This document shows, piece after piece, positions 24,507-33,602 of a DNA stretch of 64,000 nucleotides. Source of the DNA: Anaerocolumna sedimenticola. Its GTDB lineage: Bacteria > Bacillota > Clostridia > Lachnospirales > Lachnospiraceae. Under the pieces are notes generated by a model, which saw only the letters and a program-made list of their open reading frames with translations, was not told the DNA's origin and searched no databases. Each line of letters opens with the position of its first letter. Position 1 is the stretch's first letter. The position numbers and the translations under genes are program-made. Location: contig NZ_CP048000.1 of assembly GCF_009931695.1 (NCBI RefSeq), positions 3,303,501-3,367,500 of the forward strand, in the 5' to 3' direction.

Positions 24507-25514
24507 ATGATTAAAGAAGCTATTTATAAGATTACGAATAAGGAAAATCTGTCATACGAAATGGCAGAGAGTGTAATGGATGAAATCATGAGCGGTGAAG
24601 CCTCAGATATTCATATAGGAGCCTATCTGACAGGGCTTCGTATGAAAGGTGAAACCACCACGGAGATTACGGCAAGTGCGGCAGGTATGAGAAAACACTG
24701 CATACGACTGCTGCATAATATGGATGTACTTGAGATAGTGGGCACGGGGGGTGACGAAGCCTATACTTTTAATATATCCACAACGGCCTCCCTGGTTGTT
24801 TCCGCCGCAGGAATTCCGGTTGCGAAACACGGAAACCGTAGTGTATCCAGCAAATGCGGTGCAGCGGATGTGTTAGAAGCATTAGGAGTAAATATTATGA
24901 TAAGTCCGGCAGAAAGTGCAGATGTTTTAAAAGAAATCGGATTATGTTTTATGTTCGCACAAAGTTATCATACAGCAATGAAATATGTTGCTCCGGTAAG
25001 AAGAGAACTGGGTATCCGCACAATATTTAATGTCTTAGGCCCGCTTGCAAACCCTGCAGGTGCCAATATGCAGCTTCTGGGAGTCTATGATGAAGCTCTG
25101 GTAGAACCGTTAGCAAAGGTATTAGCCAATCTGGGCGTAAAACGTGGGATCGTAGCTTATGGAAATGACGGAATTGATGAAATATCACTTAGTGCGCCAA
25201 CAACCTGCTGTGAAATCCGTGACGGAAAAGTTATTTCCTATAAGCTGGAGCCAAAGAATTTTGGACTTTCTACATGCAAAAAAGAGGATTTAGTGGGCGG
25301 CGGACCGAAAGAAAATGCCGAGATTACGCTGGCTATCTTAAATGGAGAAAAAGGCCCGAAAAGAGATGCGGTGTTAATGAATGCAGCTGCCTGTATCTTT
25401 ATGGTAAGAGATAATATTACTTTAAAAGAGGCCGTAGCAGAAGCTGCCGAAGTAATTGACAGCGGGAAGGCATTAGCCCAGCTGGAGAAATTTAAAGCAC
25501 TTACGAATCGGTAA
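24507..25514 (+). CDS. trpD: Anthranilate phosphoribosyltransferase
   Basis: TrpD joins anthranilate to PRPP. The 335-residue protein has the glycine-rich PRPP site GTGGDEAYTFNIST, KHGNRSVSSKCGAADVLEALG and the conserved VRRELGIRTIFNVLGPLANP (cores shown in part). It is the first gene after the repeat copy D; AAAGGAAA precedes the ATG. Length and motifs are normal. Confidence 0.97.
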   Translation: MIKEAIYKITNKENLSYEMAESVMDEIMSGEASDIHIGAYLTGLRMKGETTTEITASAAGMRKHCIRLLHNMDVLEIVGTGGDEAYTFNISTTASLVVSAAGIPVAKHGNRSVSSKCGAADVLEALGVNIMISPAESADVLKEIGLCFMFAQSYHTAMKYVAPVRRELGIRTIFNVLGPLANPAGANMQLLGVYDEALVEPLAKVLANLGVKRGIVAYGNDGIDEISLSAPTTCCEIRDGKVISYKLEPKNFGLSTCKKEDLVGGGPKENAEITLAILNGEKGPKRDAVLMNAAACIFMVRDNITLKEAVAEAAEVIDSGKALAQLEKFKALTNR

Positions 25515-25602
25515 ACTATCAGAGCTTCTATAAGGTAAAAAAATAAACGGAATATTAGCAAAAATAAAATTCAGGATAGTAAAACAGAAAGGTAAGGAAA
25601 TT

Positions 25603-26394
25603 ATGATACTGGATAAAATAGCAGAAGCCACAAAACGTCGGATACAAAATGACAAAAAGCAGATTCCACTGGAAGCCATAAAGCTGTTTGCAGAGAAAAT
25701 GCCCCAATATACAGAATTTCCCTTTGAAATAGCCTTAAGAAACGGGGATATCAGTTTTATTTGTGAAGTAAAAAAAGCATCTCCCTCTAAAGGCATCATT
25801 ACAGAAGATTTTCCTTATGTGGAGATTGCGAAAGATTATGAGCGGGCCGGGGCAAGCTGTATTTCCGTATTAACGGAACCGGATTTTTTTAAAGGTTGTA
25901 ATGAATACCTGACAGAGATTAAGAAAAATGTAAATATCCCGGTACTCCGTAAGGATTTTATTCTTGAACCTTATCAGATCTATCAGGCTAAAATAATCGG
26001 AGCAGATTGTGTCTTGCTTATTTGTTCCCTGTTAGAGGAAAATATAATGAAAGAATATATTCATTTATGTGATAACTTAGGTCTTTCTGCCTTAGTGGAA
26101 GCCCATGATGAAGAGGAGATTGCAGCTGCGGTAAATGCAGGTGCAAGAATTATCGGTGTAAATAACCGGAACTTAAAAACCTTTGAAGTAGATATCCATA
26201 ACAGTGAACGTCTCAGGAAATTGATACCCGGTAATATTCTGTTTGTCGCGGAAAGCGGTATTAAAACTGCTGATGATATTGAAGTATTAAGAGCTGCAAA
26301 GGTAAATGCCGTTTTAATCGGTGAAACCTTAATGCGAAGCCCGGACAAAAAGAAAATGTTAACTAAGTTAAGAGGCGGCTATGACAAAAATTAA
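25603..26394 (+). CDS. trpC: Indole-3-glycerol phosphate synthase
   Basis: This 263-residue (beta/alpha)8 enzyme closes the indole ring. Motifs: FICEVKKASPSKG, VLRKDFILEPYQIYQA, LVEAHDEEEI, GVNNRNLKTFEVD and VAESGIKT. Its end overlaps trpF by 14 bases. It lies 88 bp after trpD. Confidence 0.97.
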   Translation: MILDKIAEATKRRIQNDKKQIPLEAIKLFAEKMPQYTEFPFEIALRNGDISFICEVKKASPSKGIITEDFPYVEIAKDYERAGASCISVLTEPDFFKGCNEYLTEIKKNVNIPVLRKDFILEPYQIYQAKIIGADCVLLICSLLEENIMKEYIHLCDNLGLSALVEAHDEEEIAAAVNAGARIIGVNNRNLKTFEVDIHNSERLRKLIPGNILFVAESGIKTADDIEVLRAAKVNAVLIGETLMRSPDKKKMLTKLRGGYDKN

Positions 26395-27007
26395 AATATG
26401 CGGCTTGAAAAGGCCTGAGGATATATCCTATGTTAATAAATATCTCCCGGATTATATTGGTTTTGTATTTGCACAAAGCAAACGGATGGTGGACGATGCA
26501 ACTGCCTTACAATTAAAGAGAGCTTTAGATAAACGAATAAAAGCGGTTGGCGTATTTGTAAATGAACCCATAGATCATATTACGGCATTATGCAGGAATA
26601 ACATAGTAGATTTGGTACAATTGCATGGAGAGGAAGATGAAAGGTATATAAGGGAACTCAGGCAGCGAATTCCCAATGAGATTATTAAAGCAATCCGTGT
26701 AAAAGAACCTTTAGAGCTTGAAACCATACAAAAACTTCCCTGTAACCATATTCTTTTTGATACTTACATCAAGGAACAGTATGGCGGCAGCGGATTAACG
26801 TTTAACCGGGAATTAATACCGAAGAACAGCAAACCATTTTTTTTGGCAGGAGGGTTAAATGAAGACAACATACTAAAGGCAATAGAAGATTGTCACCCCT
26901 ATTGTGTGGATATCAGCAGCGGAGTTGAAGCAAAGGGTATTAAGGATGAGATAAAAATTAAAGAAATAATAAAACTGGTACGAAGTCAGGACAAAGTACT
27001 GCATTAG
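26381..27007 (+). CDS. trpF: Phosphoribosylanthranilate isomerase
   Basis: This 208-residue barrel enzyme has KICGLKRPEDI (catalytic Cys), VQLHGEED, FDTYIKEQYGGSG and LAGGLNEDNI with VDISSGVE. The start overlaps trpC; AGAGGCGG precedes it inside trpC. It is separate from trpC rather than fused, as in other Firmicutes. Confidence 0.96.
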   Translation: MTKIKICGLKRPEDISYVNKYLPDYIGFVFAQSKRMVDDATALQLKRALDKRIKAVGVFVNEPIDHITALCRNNIVDLVQLHGEEDERYIRELRQRIPNEIIKAIRVKEPLELETIQKLPCNHILFDTYIKEQYGGSGLTFNRELIPKNSKPFFLAGGLNEDNILKAIEDCHPYCVDISSGVEAKGIKDEIKIKEIIKLVRSQDKVLH

Positions 27008-27044
27008 CATATTTATGTAAGATAAAGAAAGGAATGATAGAAAA

Positions 27045-28229
27045 ATGAAAAAAGGAAGATTTGGGCAATACGGAGGTCAATATATACCGGAGACTTTAAT
27101 GAATGCCGTGCAGGAAGTGGAAAAGGCTTATGAATATTATAAGAATGAACCTCAGTTTGTAGAAGAATTAAATGATTTATATAAAAATTATGCCGGCAGG
27201 CCTTCCCTCTTATATTTTGCAGAAAAAATGACTAAGGATTTAGGCGGTGCTAAGATTTATTTAAAAAGAGAGGATTTAAACCATACCGGGTCCCATAAAA
27301 TCAATAACGTATTAGGGCAGGTACTTTTGGCAAAAAAAATGGGTAAAACTAGAGTAATTGCGGAAACAGGTGCAGGACAGCACGGAGTGGCAACAGCAAC
27401 AGCAGCGGCGCTTATGGGAATGGAATGTGAAATTTTTATGGGTAAGGAGGATACGGACCGGCAGGCTTTAAATGTATTTCGAATGGAACTCCTTGGGGCG
27501 AAAGTTCATCCGGTTACCAGCGGTACCAAAACCTTAAAAGATGCGGTGAATGAAACCATGCGTGAGTGGACGAAACGAGTCGATGATACTTTGTATGTAC
27601 TTGGATCGGTTATGGGACCTCATCCGTTTCCTACCATAGTAAGGGATTTTCAGAAAATTATCGGAAAAGAAATCAAAGAGCAGTTAAAAGAAAAAGAAGG
27701 CAGGTTACCCGATGTAGTAGTTGCCTGTGTCGGGGGCGGCAGTAATGCCATGGGAGCATTTTACGAATTTATAGAGGAAAATGGTGTAGAGCTAATTGGC
27801 TGTGAGGCAGCCGGCCTTGGAGTAGATAATCCGAAAAATGCAGCCACAATAGCCAATGGAAGCGAAGGAATCTTCCATGGAATGAAATCAATCTTCTGCC
27901 AGGATGAATACGGACAGATTGCGCCGGTTTATTCCATATCAGCAGGACTTGATTATCCGGGAATCGGGCCGGAACATGCCATGCTAAACGATATGGGGCG
28001 CGCCAAATATGTTCCGATTACCGACGAAGAAGCTGTCAGGGCTTTTGAATATCTGTCACGTACGGAGGGCATTATACCTGCGGTAGAAAGTGCCCATGCA
28101 GTGGCTTACGCCATGAAAGCCGCATCCGCTTATGATAAGGGTAAAATCATGGTTATTAATATATCCGGCCGTGGTGATAAGGATGTAGCAGCAATAGCCA
28201 GATACAGGGGGGTTAACATTTATGAGTAG
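27045..28229 (+). CDS. trpB: Tryptophan synthase beta chain
   Basis: TrpB condenses indole with serine by PLP chemistry. This is the 394-residue TrpB1 form: [14 protein letters not shown] at the start, the PLP Lys in [10 protein letters not shown], the phosphate site [10 protein letters not shown] and [14 protein letters not shown]. It overlaps trpA by 8 bases, consistent with the alpha-beta complex. Confidence 0.98.
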   Translation: MKKGRFGQYGGQYIPETLMNAVQEVEKAYEYYKNEPQFVEELNDLYKNYAGRPSLLYFAEKMTKDLGGAKIYLKREDLNHTGSHKINNVLGQVLLAKKMGKTRVIAETGAGQHGVATATAAALMGMECEIFMGKEDTDRQALNVFRMELLGAKVHPVTSGTKTLKDAVNETMREWTKRVDDTLYVLGSVMGPHPFPTIVRDFQKIIGKEIKEQLKEKEGRLPDVVVACVGGGSNAMGAFYEFIEENGVELIGCEAAGLGVDNPKNAATIANGSEGIFHGMKSIFCQDEYGQIAPVYSISAGLDYPGIGPEHAMLNDMGRAKYVPITDEEAVRAFEYLSRTEGIIPAVESAHAVAYAMKAASAYDKGKIMVINISGRGDKDVAAIARYRGVNIYE

Positions 28230-28995
28230 AATCGGAAATGCATTTGATCATGGTAAGGCTTTTATCACTTTTGTTACCGGTGGAGATCCGGACCTTGAAA
28301 CAACAGAAAAATTAATTTATGCCATGGAAGAAGCAGGGGCAGATTTGATTGAAATCGGAGTACCCTTTTCAGACCCGATAGCAGAGGGTATTGTTATTCA
28401 GGAAGCCAATGAAAGGGCACTATCGGCAGGTTGTACTACGGATAAGCTCTTTGAAATGGTAGCAAAAGTACGGCAAAAGGTCCAGGTACCGCTTGTCTTT
28501 TTAACGTATATCAACCCAATCTACACCTATGGCAAAGATAAATTTATGTCAAAATGTAAAGAGACCGGTATTGATGGAATTATTGTTCCTGATCTTCCTT
28601 ATGAAGAAAAAGAAGAACTGGAACCGGATTGTTTAAAATATGGAATAGATTTAATATCACTGGTTGCACCTACTTCCAATGAGAGGATTAAAATGATTGC
28701 CGGACAGGCAAAAGGATTTATTTATTGTGTATCCTCCATGGGGGTAACCGGTGTCCGTTCAGAGATTAAGACGGATATTAACGCGATGATACAATTAGTC
28801 AGGGAATCAACTACAGTGCCCTGTGCCGTAGGTTTTGGTATATCTACTACGGAGCAGGCTGCTAAGTTTGCCGCCTTGTCAGACGGTGCGATTGTAGGTA
28901 GTGCGATTGTAAAAATCGTTGCACAGTACGGCAAATACAGTGAAAAACCTGTCTATGAATACGTAAGATCTATGAAAAAAGCAATTAGCAGCTGA
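28222..28995 (+). CDS. trpA: Tryptophan synthase alpha chain
   Basis: TrpA cleaves indole-glycerol phosphate to indole. The 257-residue barrel has [29 protein letters not shown] (catalytic Glu), [18 protein letters not shown] and VGFGIST. It is the last gene of the operon. Confidence 0.97.
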   Translation: MSRIGNAFDHGKAFITFVTGGDPDLETTEKLIYAMEEAGADLIEIGVPFSDPIAEGIVIQEANERALSAGCTTDKLFEMVAKVRQKVQVPLVFLTYINPIYTYGKDKFMSKCKETGIDGIIVPDLPYEEKEELEPDCLKYGIDLISLVAPTSNERIKMIAGQAKGFIYCVSSMGVTGVRSEIKTDINAMIQLVRESTTVPCAVGFGISTTEQAAKFAALSDGAIVGSAIVKIVAQYGKYSEKPVYEYVRSMKKAISS

Positions 28996-29043
28996 CAACA
29001 AATAGCAGCTAGTTCCGTAGATGGAATACGCAGTCTTTGTTGT
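28995..29043 (+). other. Hairpin after trpA
   Basis: ACAACAAA (28996-29003) pairs with TTTGTTGT (29036-29043), with an inner TTCC/GGAA stem. There is no U-run, so it is a possible weak terminator or 3'-end stabiliser. Confidence 0.4.
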
Positions 29044-29095
29044 GATATTCAAAAGGGCCATATACTTTAATGAGGACTCAGACTTCAAAACTTTG

Positions 29096-29143
29096 ATTTA
29101 AACCTCTCATTTGATATTAGTAGATCAAGTGAGAGGTTTAAAT
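29096..29143. terminator. Long hairpin, probable terminator between trpA and the hxlR-type gene
   Basis: ATTTAAACCTCTCATTTGAT pairs with ATCAAGTGAGAGGTTTAAAT over about 20 bp with one G-U pair. A/T-rich sequence lies on both sides, so it may end the trp transcript and the converging minus-strand transcript. Confidence 0.6.
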
Positions 29144-29257
29144 TTGGGTTATAAAACAGCTAAAACCCATAATGTCGTTGCATGCTGCTTAAATAATCCA
29201 ATAATGTTTTATGATCCAAGTTTTAAAACTGTGCCTCAATAATAAACTTTGAGATTT

Positions 29258-29593
29258 TTATTCCTGTATATTCTCAGCCATATAATCCATCCCCCATTGA
29301 TTCATCGAAAATAATACGGGCATAAATGATTTGCCAAATGCCGTTAATGAGTACTCTACTTTCGGAGGTATCTGATAGTATTCTTGTCGTAATATTAAAC
29401 CATCACGTTCCATTTCCTTAAGTTGCTGTGCCAGCATTTTTCGGGTGGTATTCGGAAACAGGCGTATTAATTCGTTGAATCGTAACGTTTTATTCGATAG
29501 TTCCCATAGAAGTACTGCTTTCCATTTACCGCCGATCAGTTCTATCGTCAGTTCAACAGGACAACGGTATACTTTATCTCGAAAAGTAATCAT
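29258..29593 (-). CDS. HxlR-family transcriptional regulator
   Basis: This 111-residue winged-helix protein has the HxlR pattern: a Cys near the N-terminus (VYRCPVELTIELIGGKWK), LRFNELIRLFPNTTRKMLAQ and VEYSLTAFGKSF. The start is taken as MITFRDK at 29593, as GGAG lies 9 bases upstream; a GTG at 29626 would add 11 residues. The N-terminal Cys suggests response to reactive electrophiles or oxidants (inference). It diverges from the gene at 29736 and probably controls it from the 142-bp shared spacer. Confidence 0.88.
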   Translation of the reverse strand: MITFRDKVYRCPVELTIELIGGKWKAVLLWELSNKTLRFNELIRLFPNTTRKMLAQQLKEMERDGLILRQEYYQIPPKVEYSLTAFGKSFMPVLFSMNQWGMDYMAENIQE

Positions 29594-29735
29594 TTTTATC
29601 ATCTCCATTTGAATGCTTGGTTCCACCCGGTTCCCATATAGGTACTGAGGTACTTATAAGTGCGTACTTGTTCCAGCGATATCAGTATTATATCATAATT
29701 ATTGGAAACAAAAAACAAAAATAGCGGAGGTTTTT

Positions 29736-30290
29736 ATGAAAAAAGAAATTACCTATTACGAATCTACAAAACAAGATCATACACTTGAAACATTTACACT
29801 AGTAGAACAGAAAATAGCAGAAACTGGGGTAAAAAAAGTCATTCTTGCTTCTACAACAGGCCGTACTGCTTTACAGGCCATGGAATATTTTGCCGATAAA
29901 GGAATTTCACTGATTATCATCCCTCATCAATATGGTTTTTCCAGTGATACCAATCGGTTTCCCTCTGATACAGTAAAAACCCTACGAGAAAATGGTCATG
30001 AAGTACATTTTGGTACAATGCTTTTCCATACCGATAAGTTGTATGGGTCTAATGCTCCTACTATTATAGCAGACTTCCTTCGATGCTTCAGTGAAGGAGT
30101 AAAAGTTTGCTATGAAATCACACTAATGGCTGCAGATGGCGGTTTTGTAAAAAGTGGTGAATCTGTGATCGCAATCGCAGGAACCGGAATAAATTCCGAT
30201 ACCGCACTTCTATTGCAGGCATCAACTACCAGAAATATTAAAAAACTTCGTGTTAATGAAATTATCTGCAAACCATATAACAACCAATGA
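29736..30290 (+). CDS. Stand-alone pyruvate-kinase C-terminal-domain-like protein
   Basis: The 184-residue protein resembles the alpha/beta C-terminal domain of pyruvate kinase (PK_C): VKKVILASTTGRTALQAMEY, LIIIPHQYGF, then ADGGFVKSGESVIAIAGTG. It has no catalytic barrel. Such lone domains are annotated in many Firmicutes without known function; a small-molecule phosphate-binding role is possible. Its divergent HxlR neighbour suggests stress-responsive expression. GCGGAGG precedes the ATG. Confidence 0.75.
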   Translation: MKKEITYYESTKQDHTLETFTLVEQKIAETGVKKVILASTTGRTALQAMEYFADKGISLIIIPHQYGFSSDTNRFPSDTVKTLRENGHEVHFGTMLFHTDKLYGSNAPTIIADFLRCFSEGVKVCYEITLMAADGGFVKSGESVIAIAGTGINSDTALLLQASTTRNIKKLRVNEIICKPYNNQ

Positions 30291-30293
30291 AAA

Positions 30294-30311
30294 AAGCAGT
30301 TAAAACTGCTT
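30294..30311 (+). other. Small stem-loop directly after the PK_C-like gene
   Basis: AAGCAGTT pairs with AACTGCTT around AA, beginning 3 bases after the stop codon. There is no T-run. Confidence 0.4.
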
Positions 30312-30377
30312 ATGCAGCTCCACAGATCAATAGCTCCGTGTAAATTGGTTAAGATTTGCTATATATTATAATTTATT

Positions 30378-30412
30378 AAAAGGTCACAACAGTCGTAATG
30401 AAGTGACCTTTT
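30378..30412 (+). terminator. Intrinsic terminator, bidirectional
   Basis: AAAAGGTCAC (30378-30387) pairs perfectly with GTGACCTTTT (30403-30412). T/A-rich on both sides. The remaining 30413-30720 holds no convincing gene; it is AT-rich, with a short GGCCATCGCGCAGCGAT patch near 30608. Confidence 0.75.
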
Positions 30413-30720
30413 ATATATATCATATAAAATTTTGTGTTGGCTTGACTTATTCTATAAAATAAACTTACGCTAAGAAGTTTACCTAAATAATTTCTGCTGT
30501 ATCACTTTTTGGAAAGATGTATTTGAATCATAAGACCGCTTAAAAACAAGAATTAGGACTTTCTTTCTGCTTTTTATATTAAAAAAACTGCACCACAGCC
30601 TTGGCAGGCCATCGCGCAGCGATTTTGATCAACTTATATAGGTTTGCTTTTATATACATAGTAGTTACATGAAATGCTTTTATACTTAATATTCCAATTC
30701 GATATCAATCCTAATTAATA

Positions 30721-32397
30721 TTATCTCAGATTCATTGCAAGTGTATTGGCCGACAGCATCCCGCTGTATAAGGAACCTTGCATCCAACCATGTTTTACAG
30801 AGGTATGTTCTCCAGCAAAAAAAAGATGGTTATCATATTCCGGCTGCAGCATCGTAAGTCCAAAATTTATCTTCTGACCGGGAAGATTCATGGCAAAAGC
30901 CCCTCGAAACCACTGTTGCTGATTCCAATCCACAATTCTGTAATTTTCCACAATAGAATCTAAGAAATTCTCCGACAGTCCATGTACTTCCTCCACATTT
31001 CTCTTAATTAACTGAAACCGTCGTTCATTGCTTTGATTAGCAACGCGTATGGAATCCTGATTCAAATTATAGGAGGAAATTAATACCCCTGGTTCAAGAG
31101 GTGAGCAAAAGGAAGGTTCTGGACATTGAATATGATCGGAGGGATATACAATGGACTGGATTGGCAGATCAGTAAAGGAAATACCTCCATTCATATTACC
31201 ATATGCCGCATCTTCCTCCCAAAAACGGTGATTACAGAAAAAGGCAGCCTTGAGGGAATCACTGTAAAACAATTCCCGGATAGCCTGCATCTTCTGGTTA
31301 CTGAAAAAGGGTTTTATATCAATCACTCGTAAGGTGGAAAATGGGATAGCACAGATAACATAATCAAATTCTTCATATACATCTTTCAGGGATGTATTAT
31401 TATATCTTAAAATAACTTTGTTATCCGTGGAATTCTGATAAATGCCGGTTATGATATGTCCAAAGTTGATATTAACTTTTCCAAGCATTTCCGGAGCAAT
31501 ATCATATTCTCTCGGATTGGGTGAGGTAAGGGAATGATAAAAAGCAAGAGGGAGGTTTATCATTCCACCTGCTATTCGGTAAGTATTCAGAAAATCCAGG
31601 GAATATAACTCCTGCAAGGATTCAGCATAGCTAATATTAAGGAGTCCTCCGGTCAGGGGGTCTACACTGGCAATTAAATTTATGGCATCCTGACTCAAAC
31701 CACGGCTTTCTAATATTTCTCTTATGCTGTTATTCGTATAGACGGAATACTCAGGTGAATATTCGGGTAAAATCTGCAGCAGTTCCCTCCGTATTTCCGG
31801 TGACAGACTAAGTAAAACAGAATTAAATGCATAATCATCTAATTCTGACCATGGCAGAGATTTTTCATATTCTGTAAGATTAAATAAAGGATATAAATAT
31901 TCCGTTATATTTTTTCCTTCATAGTCTCTTCGTATTCTGGTATTATGAACGTATATAAAATTGTTGGGAAAAGGTGAAGTTATCGGAACGGTATTCAGGT
32001 GTAACAGATTTATGTAATGCCAGGTTGTACCATGGGATAAGGGAATTCTCATCGGGCCAAATTCTCCATAATATCGTCTGTTCTGATTAAAATAATACGT
32101 ATATACCCTGCCTCCGATTCGGTCTTCCATGGCATCATATATGGTAATCTCTGCGCCAAGTTTTCTTAATTCAAATGCAGCAGATAATCCTGCCAGGCCT
32201 GCACCTATTACACCTATTTTAATGTTTTTATGCTCTCCTGCAGTTGCATAGGAAGTAATATCAGGTGGGGGATTCAGTAGTTCAAGTACATTTTCAAAAT
32301 CTTCTGGACGGTGTGCATTAATAAAAGCGTTTCTCAGGATATCATATCTTTCCGAATCACTTGGATTCGTCAGATAACTTACCGGTTGATCGGACAT
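30721..32397 (-). CDS. Flavin-containing amine oxidase family protein
   Basis: This 558-residue protein has the FAD dinucleotide fold (IGVIGAGLAGLSAAFELRKL, then DRIGGRVYTY) preceded by an N-terminal extension of about 60 residues. The C-terminal FAD motif is FFAGEHTSVKHGWMQGSLYSG. The family includes monoamine and L-amino-acid oxidases, which use oxygen, so such an enzyme is notable in an apparent strict anaerobe. No signal peptide. It is alone on the minus strand, ending about 300 bp before a terminator. Its substrate cannot be read from the sequence. Confidence 0.85.
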   Translation of the reverse strand: MSDQPVSYLTNPSDSERYDILRNAFINAHRPEDFENVLELLNPPPDITSYATAGEHKNIKIGVIGAGLAGLSAAFELRKLGAEITIYDAMEDRIGGRVYTYYFNQNRRYYGEFGPMRIPLSHGTTWHYINLLHLNTVPITSPFPNNFIYVHNTRIRRDYEGKNITEYLYPLFNLTEYEKSLPWSELDDYAFNSVLLSLSPEIRRELLQILPEYSPEYSVYTNNSIREILESRGLSQDAINLIASVDPLTGGLLNISYAESLQELYSLDFLNTYRIAGGMINLPLAFYHSLTSPNPREYDIAPEMLGKVNINFGHIITGIYQNSTDNKVILRYNNTSLKDVYEEFDYVICAIPFSTLRVIDIKPFFSNQKMQAIRELFYSDSLKAAFFCNHRFWEEDAAYGNMNGGISFTDLPIQSIVYPSDHIQCPEPSFCSPLEPGVLISSYNLNQDSIRVANQSNERRFQLIKRNVEEVHGLSENFLDSIVENYRIVDWNQQQWFRGAFAMNLPGQKINFGLTMLQPEYDNHLFFAGEHTSVKHGWMQGSLYSGMLSANTLAMNLR

Positions 32398-32511
32398 ATT
32401 AGGATACCTTTCATTTAGTTCTCTTGTTGTAAATGTATTGTCTGAATTAAGAAAGTATACTTGTGTTAAGACTATTCAGAGGAATAAAGTTTATAAATAA
32501 CTTAAAAAAAA

Positions 32512-32540
32512 TTGTAATCATCAGAGGAATCATGTATAAT
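32512..32540 (+). promoter_or_regulatory. Sigma-A-like promoter of xpt
   Basis: TTGTAA (32512-32517) and TATAAT (32535-32540) are 17 bases apart. The short leader (about 45 bases) leaves no room for a purine riboswitch, which often precedes xpt in Firmicutes. Confidence 0.65.
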
Positions 32541-32590
32541 CAAAAACGAGTTGATTTTTACATAACAGTTATTAAAGAAAGGTTACTAAG

Positions 32591-33172
32591 ATGAAATTAT
32601 TACAGGAAAGAATAGTTAGAGACGGCAATGTAAAAAGTGGAAATGTACTAAAAGTAGATAATTTTTTAAACCATCAAATGGATATTGAATTATTTAATGA
32701 AATAGGAAAAGAATTTAAACGAATTTTTAGTGATCTAAAAATCACAAAGATATTAACGATAGAAGCCTCCGGGATTGGTATCGCCTGTATTACGGCACAA
32801 TATTTTAAGGTACCCGTTGTTTTTGCGAAGAAAGCACAAAGTATCAACATCGATGGAGAAGTTTATTCTACAAAAATAGAATCTTTTACTCACAAAAAAA
32901 CTTATGATGTAATTGTTTCTAAGAAATTTATAAGTCCGGAAGATAAGGTGTTAATCATTGATGATTTTTTGGCCAACGGCTGTGCCCTGGCTGGTTTAAT
33001 TGATTTGGTCAGAAGTGCGAGTGCAAGTGTGGAAGGAATCGGTATTGTGATAGAAAAAGGATTTCAAAACGGTGGAGAAATGATACGTTCCATGGGTGTC
33101 AGATTAGAATCCTTAGCTATTATAGAAAGTATGAATGCGGAAAACGGAAGTATTATTTTCAGGGATGAATAG
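32591..33172 (+). CDS. xpt: Xanthine phosphoribosyltransferase
   Basis: This salvage enzyme converts xanthine and PRPP to XMP. The 193-residue protein starts [20 protein letters not shown] (core), has [11 protein letters not shown] and the PRPP loop [17 protein letters not shown], all typical of Xpt. GAAAGGTTACTAAG precedes the ATG. It is monocistronic; the xanthine permease PbuX that often follows is absent. Confidence 0.93.
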   Translation: MKLLQERIVRDGNVKSGNVLKVDNFLNHQMDIELFNEIGKEFKRIFSDLKITKILTIEASGIGIACITAQYFKVPVVFAKKAQSINIDGEVYSTKIESFTHKKTYDVIVSKKFISPEDKVLIIDDFLANGCALAGLIDLVRSASASVEGIGIVIEKGFQNGGEMIRSMGVRLESLAIIESMNAENGSIIFRDE

Positions 33173-33296
33173 TAAATAGTAAAAGAATCCGTACAGCTTA
33201 TCTCATTTTATCTGTTTGAATCCCTTTACTATATCAAGTTTATGAAAAAACGTTGGGAGTGTAAGGAAGTTTCCCAATTTATATAATTGTAATCAA

Positions 33297-33378
33297 TTTG
33301 CTTAATCCTTTGCTTAATCCAGATATTTTTTTGTATCAGTCTTTAAATTTTTGTATAGTCTTTAAATTTTTGTATAGT
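33297..33378 (+). repeat. Two short perfect tandem duplications
   Basis: TTTGCTTAATCC is repeated directly at 33297-33308 and 33309-33320. CTTTAAATTTTTGTATAGT (19 bp) is repeated at 33341-33359 and 33360-33378. A short ORF across this region is low-complexity and not credible. Confidence 0.7.
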
Positions 33379-33497
33379 ATTTTAATTTTTTACTTGCTTA
33401 TTTTACTATTTCTTAGTAAAATAGATGTGCTGTTAAAAGTATTGGTTTTGTATGCAGGAGTAAGTATGAATCGTCTCACGGAAGACATGTAAGCCAA

Positions 33498-33577
33498 AGT
33501 CTCGGATACGAGACTAGAGAAGAATAGCAGAAGACGTTATTCTTCTGGAGTTGTGCCTGCGGTTCAAAGTTTGCAGG
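33498..33577 (+). ncRNA. Structured leader of three consecutive hairpins before holA
   Basis: Three perfect stems occur in 80 bases: AGTCTCG-gata-CGAGACT (33498-33515), AGAAGAATA/TATTCTTCT (33518-33546) and CCTGC/GCAGG (33556-33577). None has a U-run. They lie just before the holA ribosome site, so a cis-acting leader is likely. I do not recognise a known riboswitch class. Confidence 0.45.
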
Positions 33578-33602
33578 TTATAAGAAAGGTATGGTTATTA
33601 AT

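Noticed and set aside
32400..32590. Possible purine riboswitch before xpt
   Set aside because: The promoter lies only about 45 bases before the gene and the conserved purine aptamer core is absent.
33250..33280. GGAAGTTTCCCAATT, resembling one end of the MITE-like family
   Set aside because: Only about 15 bases match and no other part of the element is present; counted at most as a remnant.
33298..33492. 64-codon hydrophobic open frame before holA
   Set aside because: It is made of tandem AT-rich duplications, has no ribosome site and runs into the structured leader.
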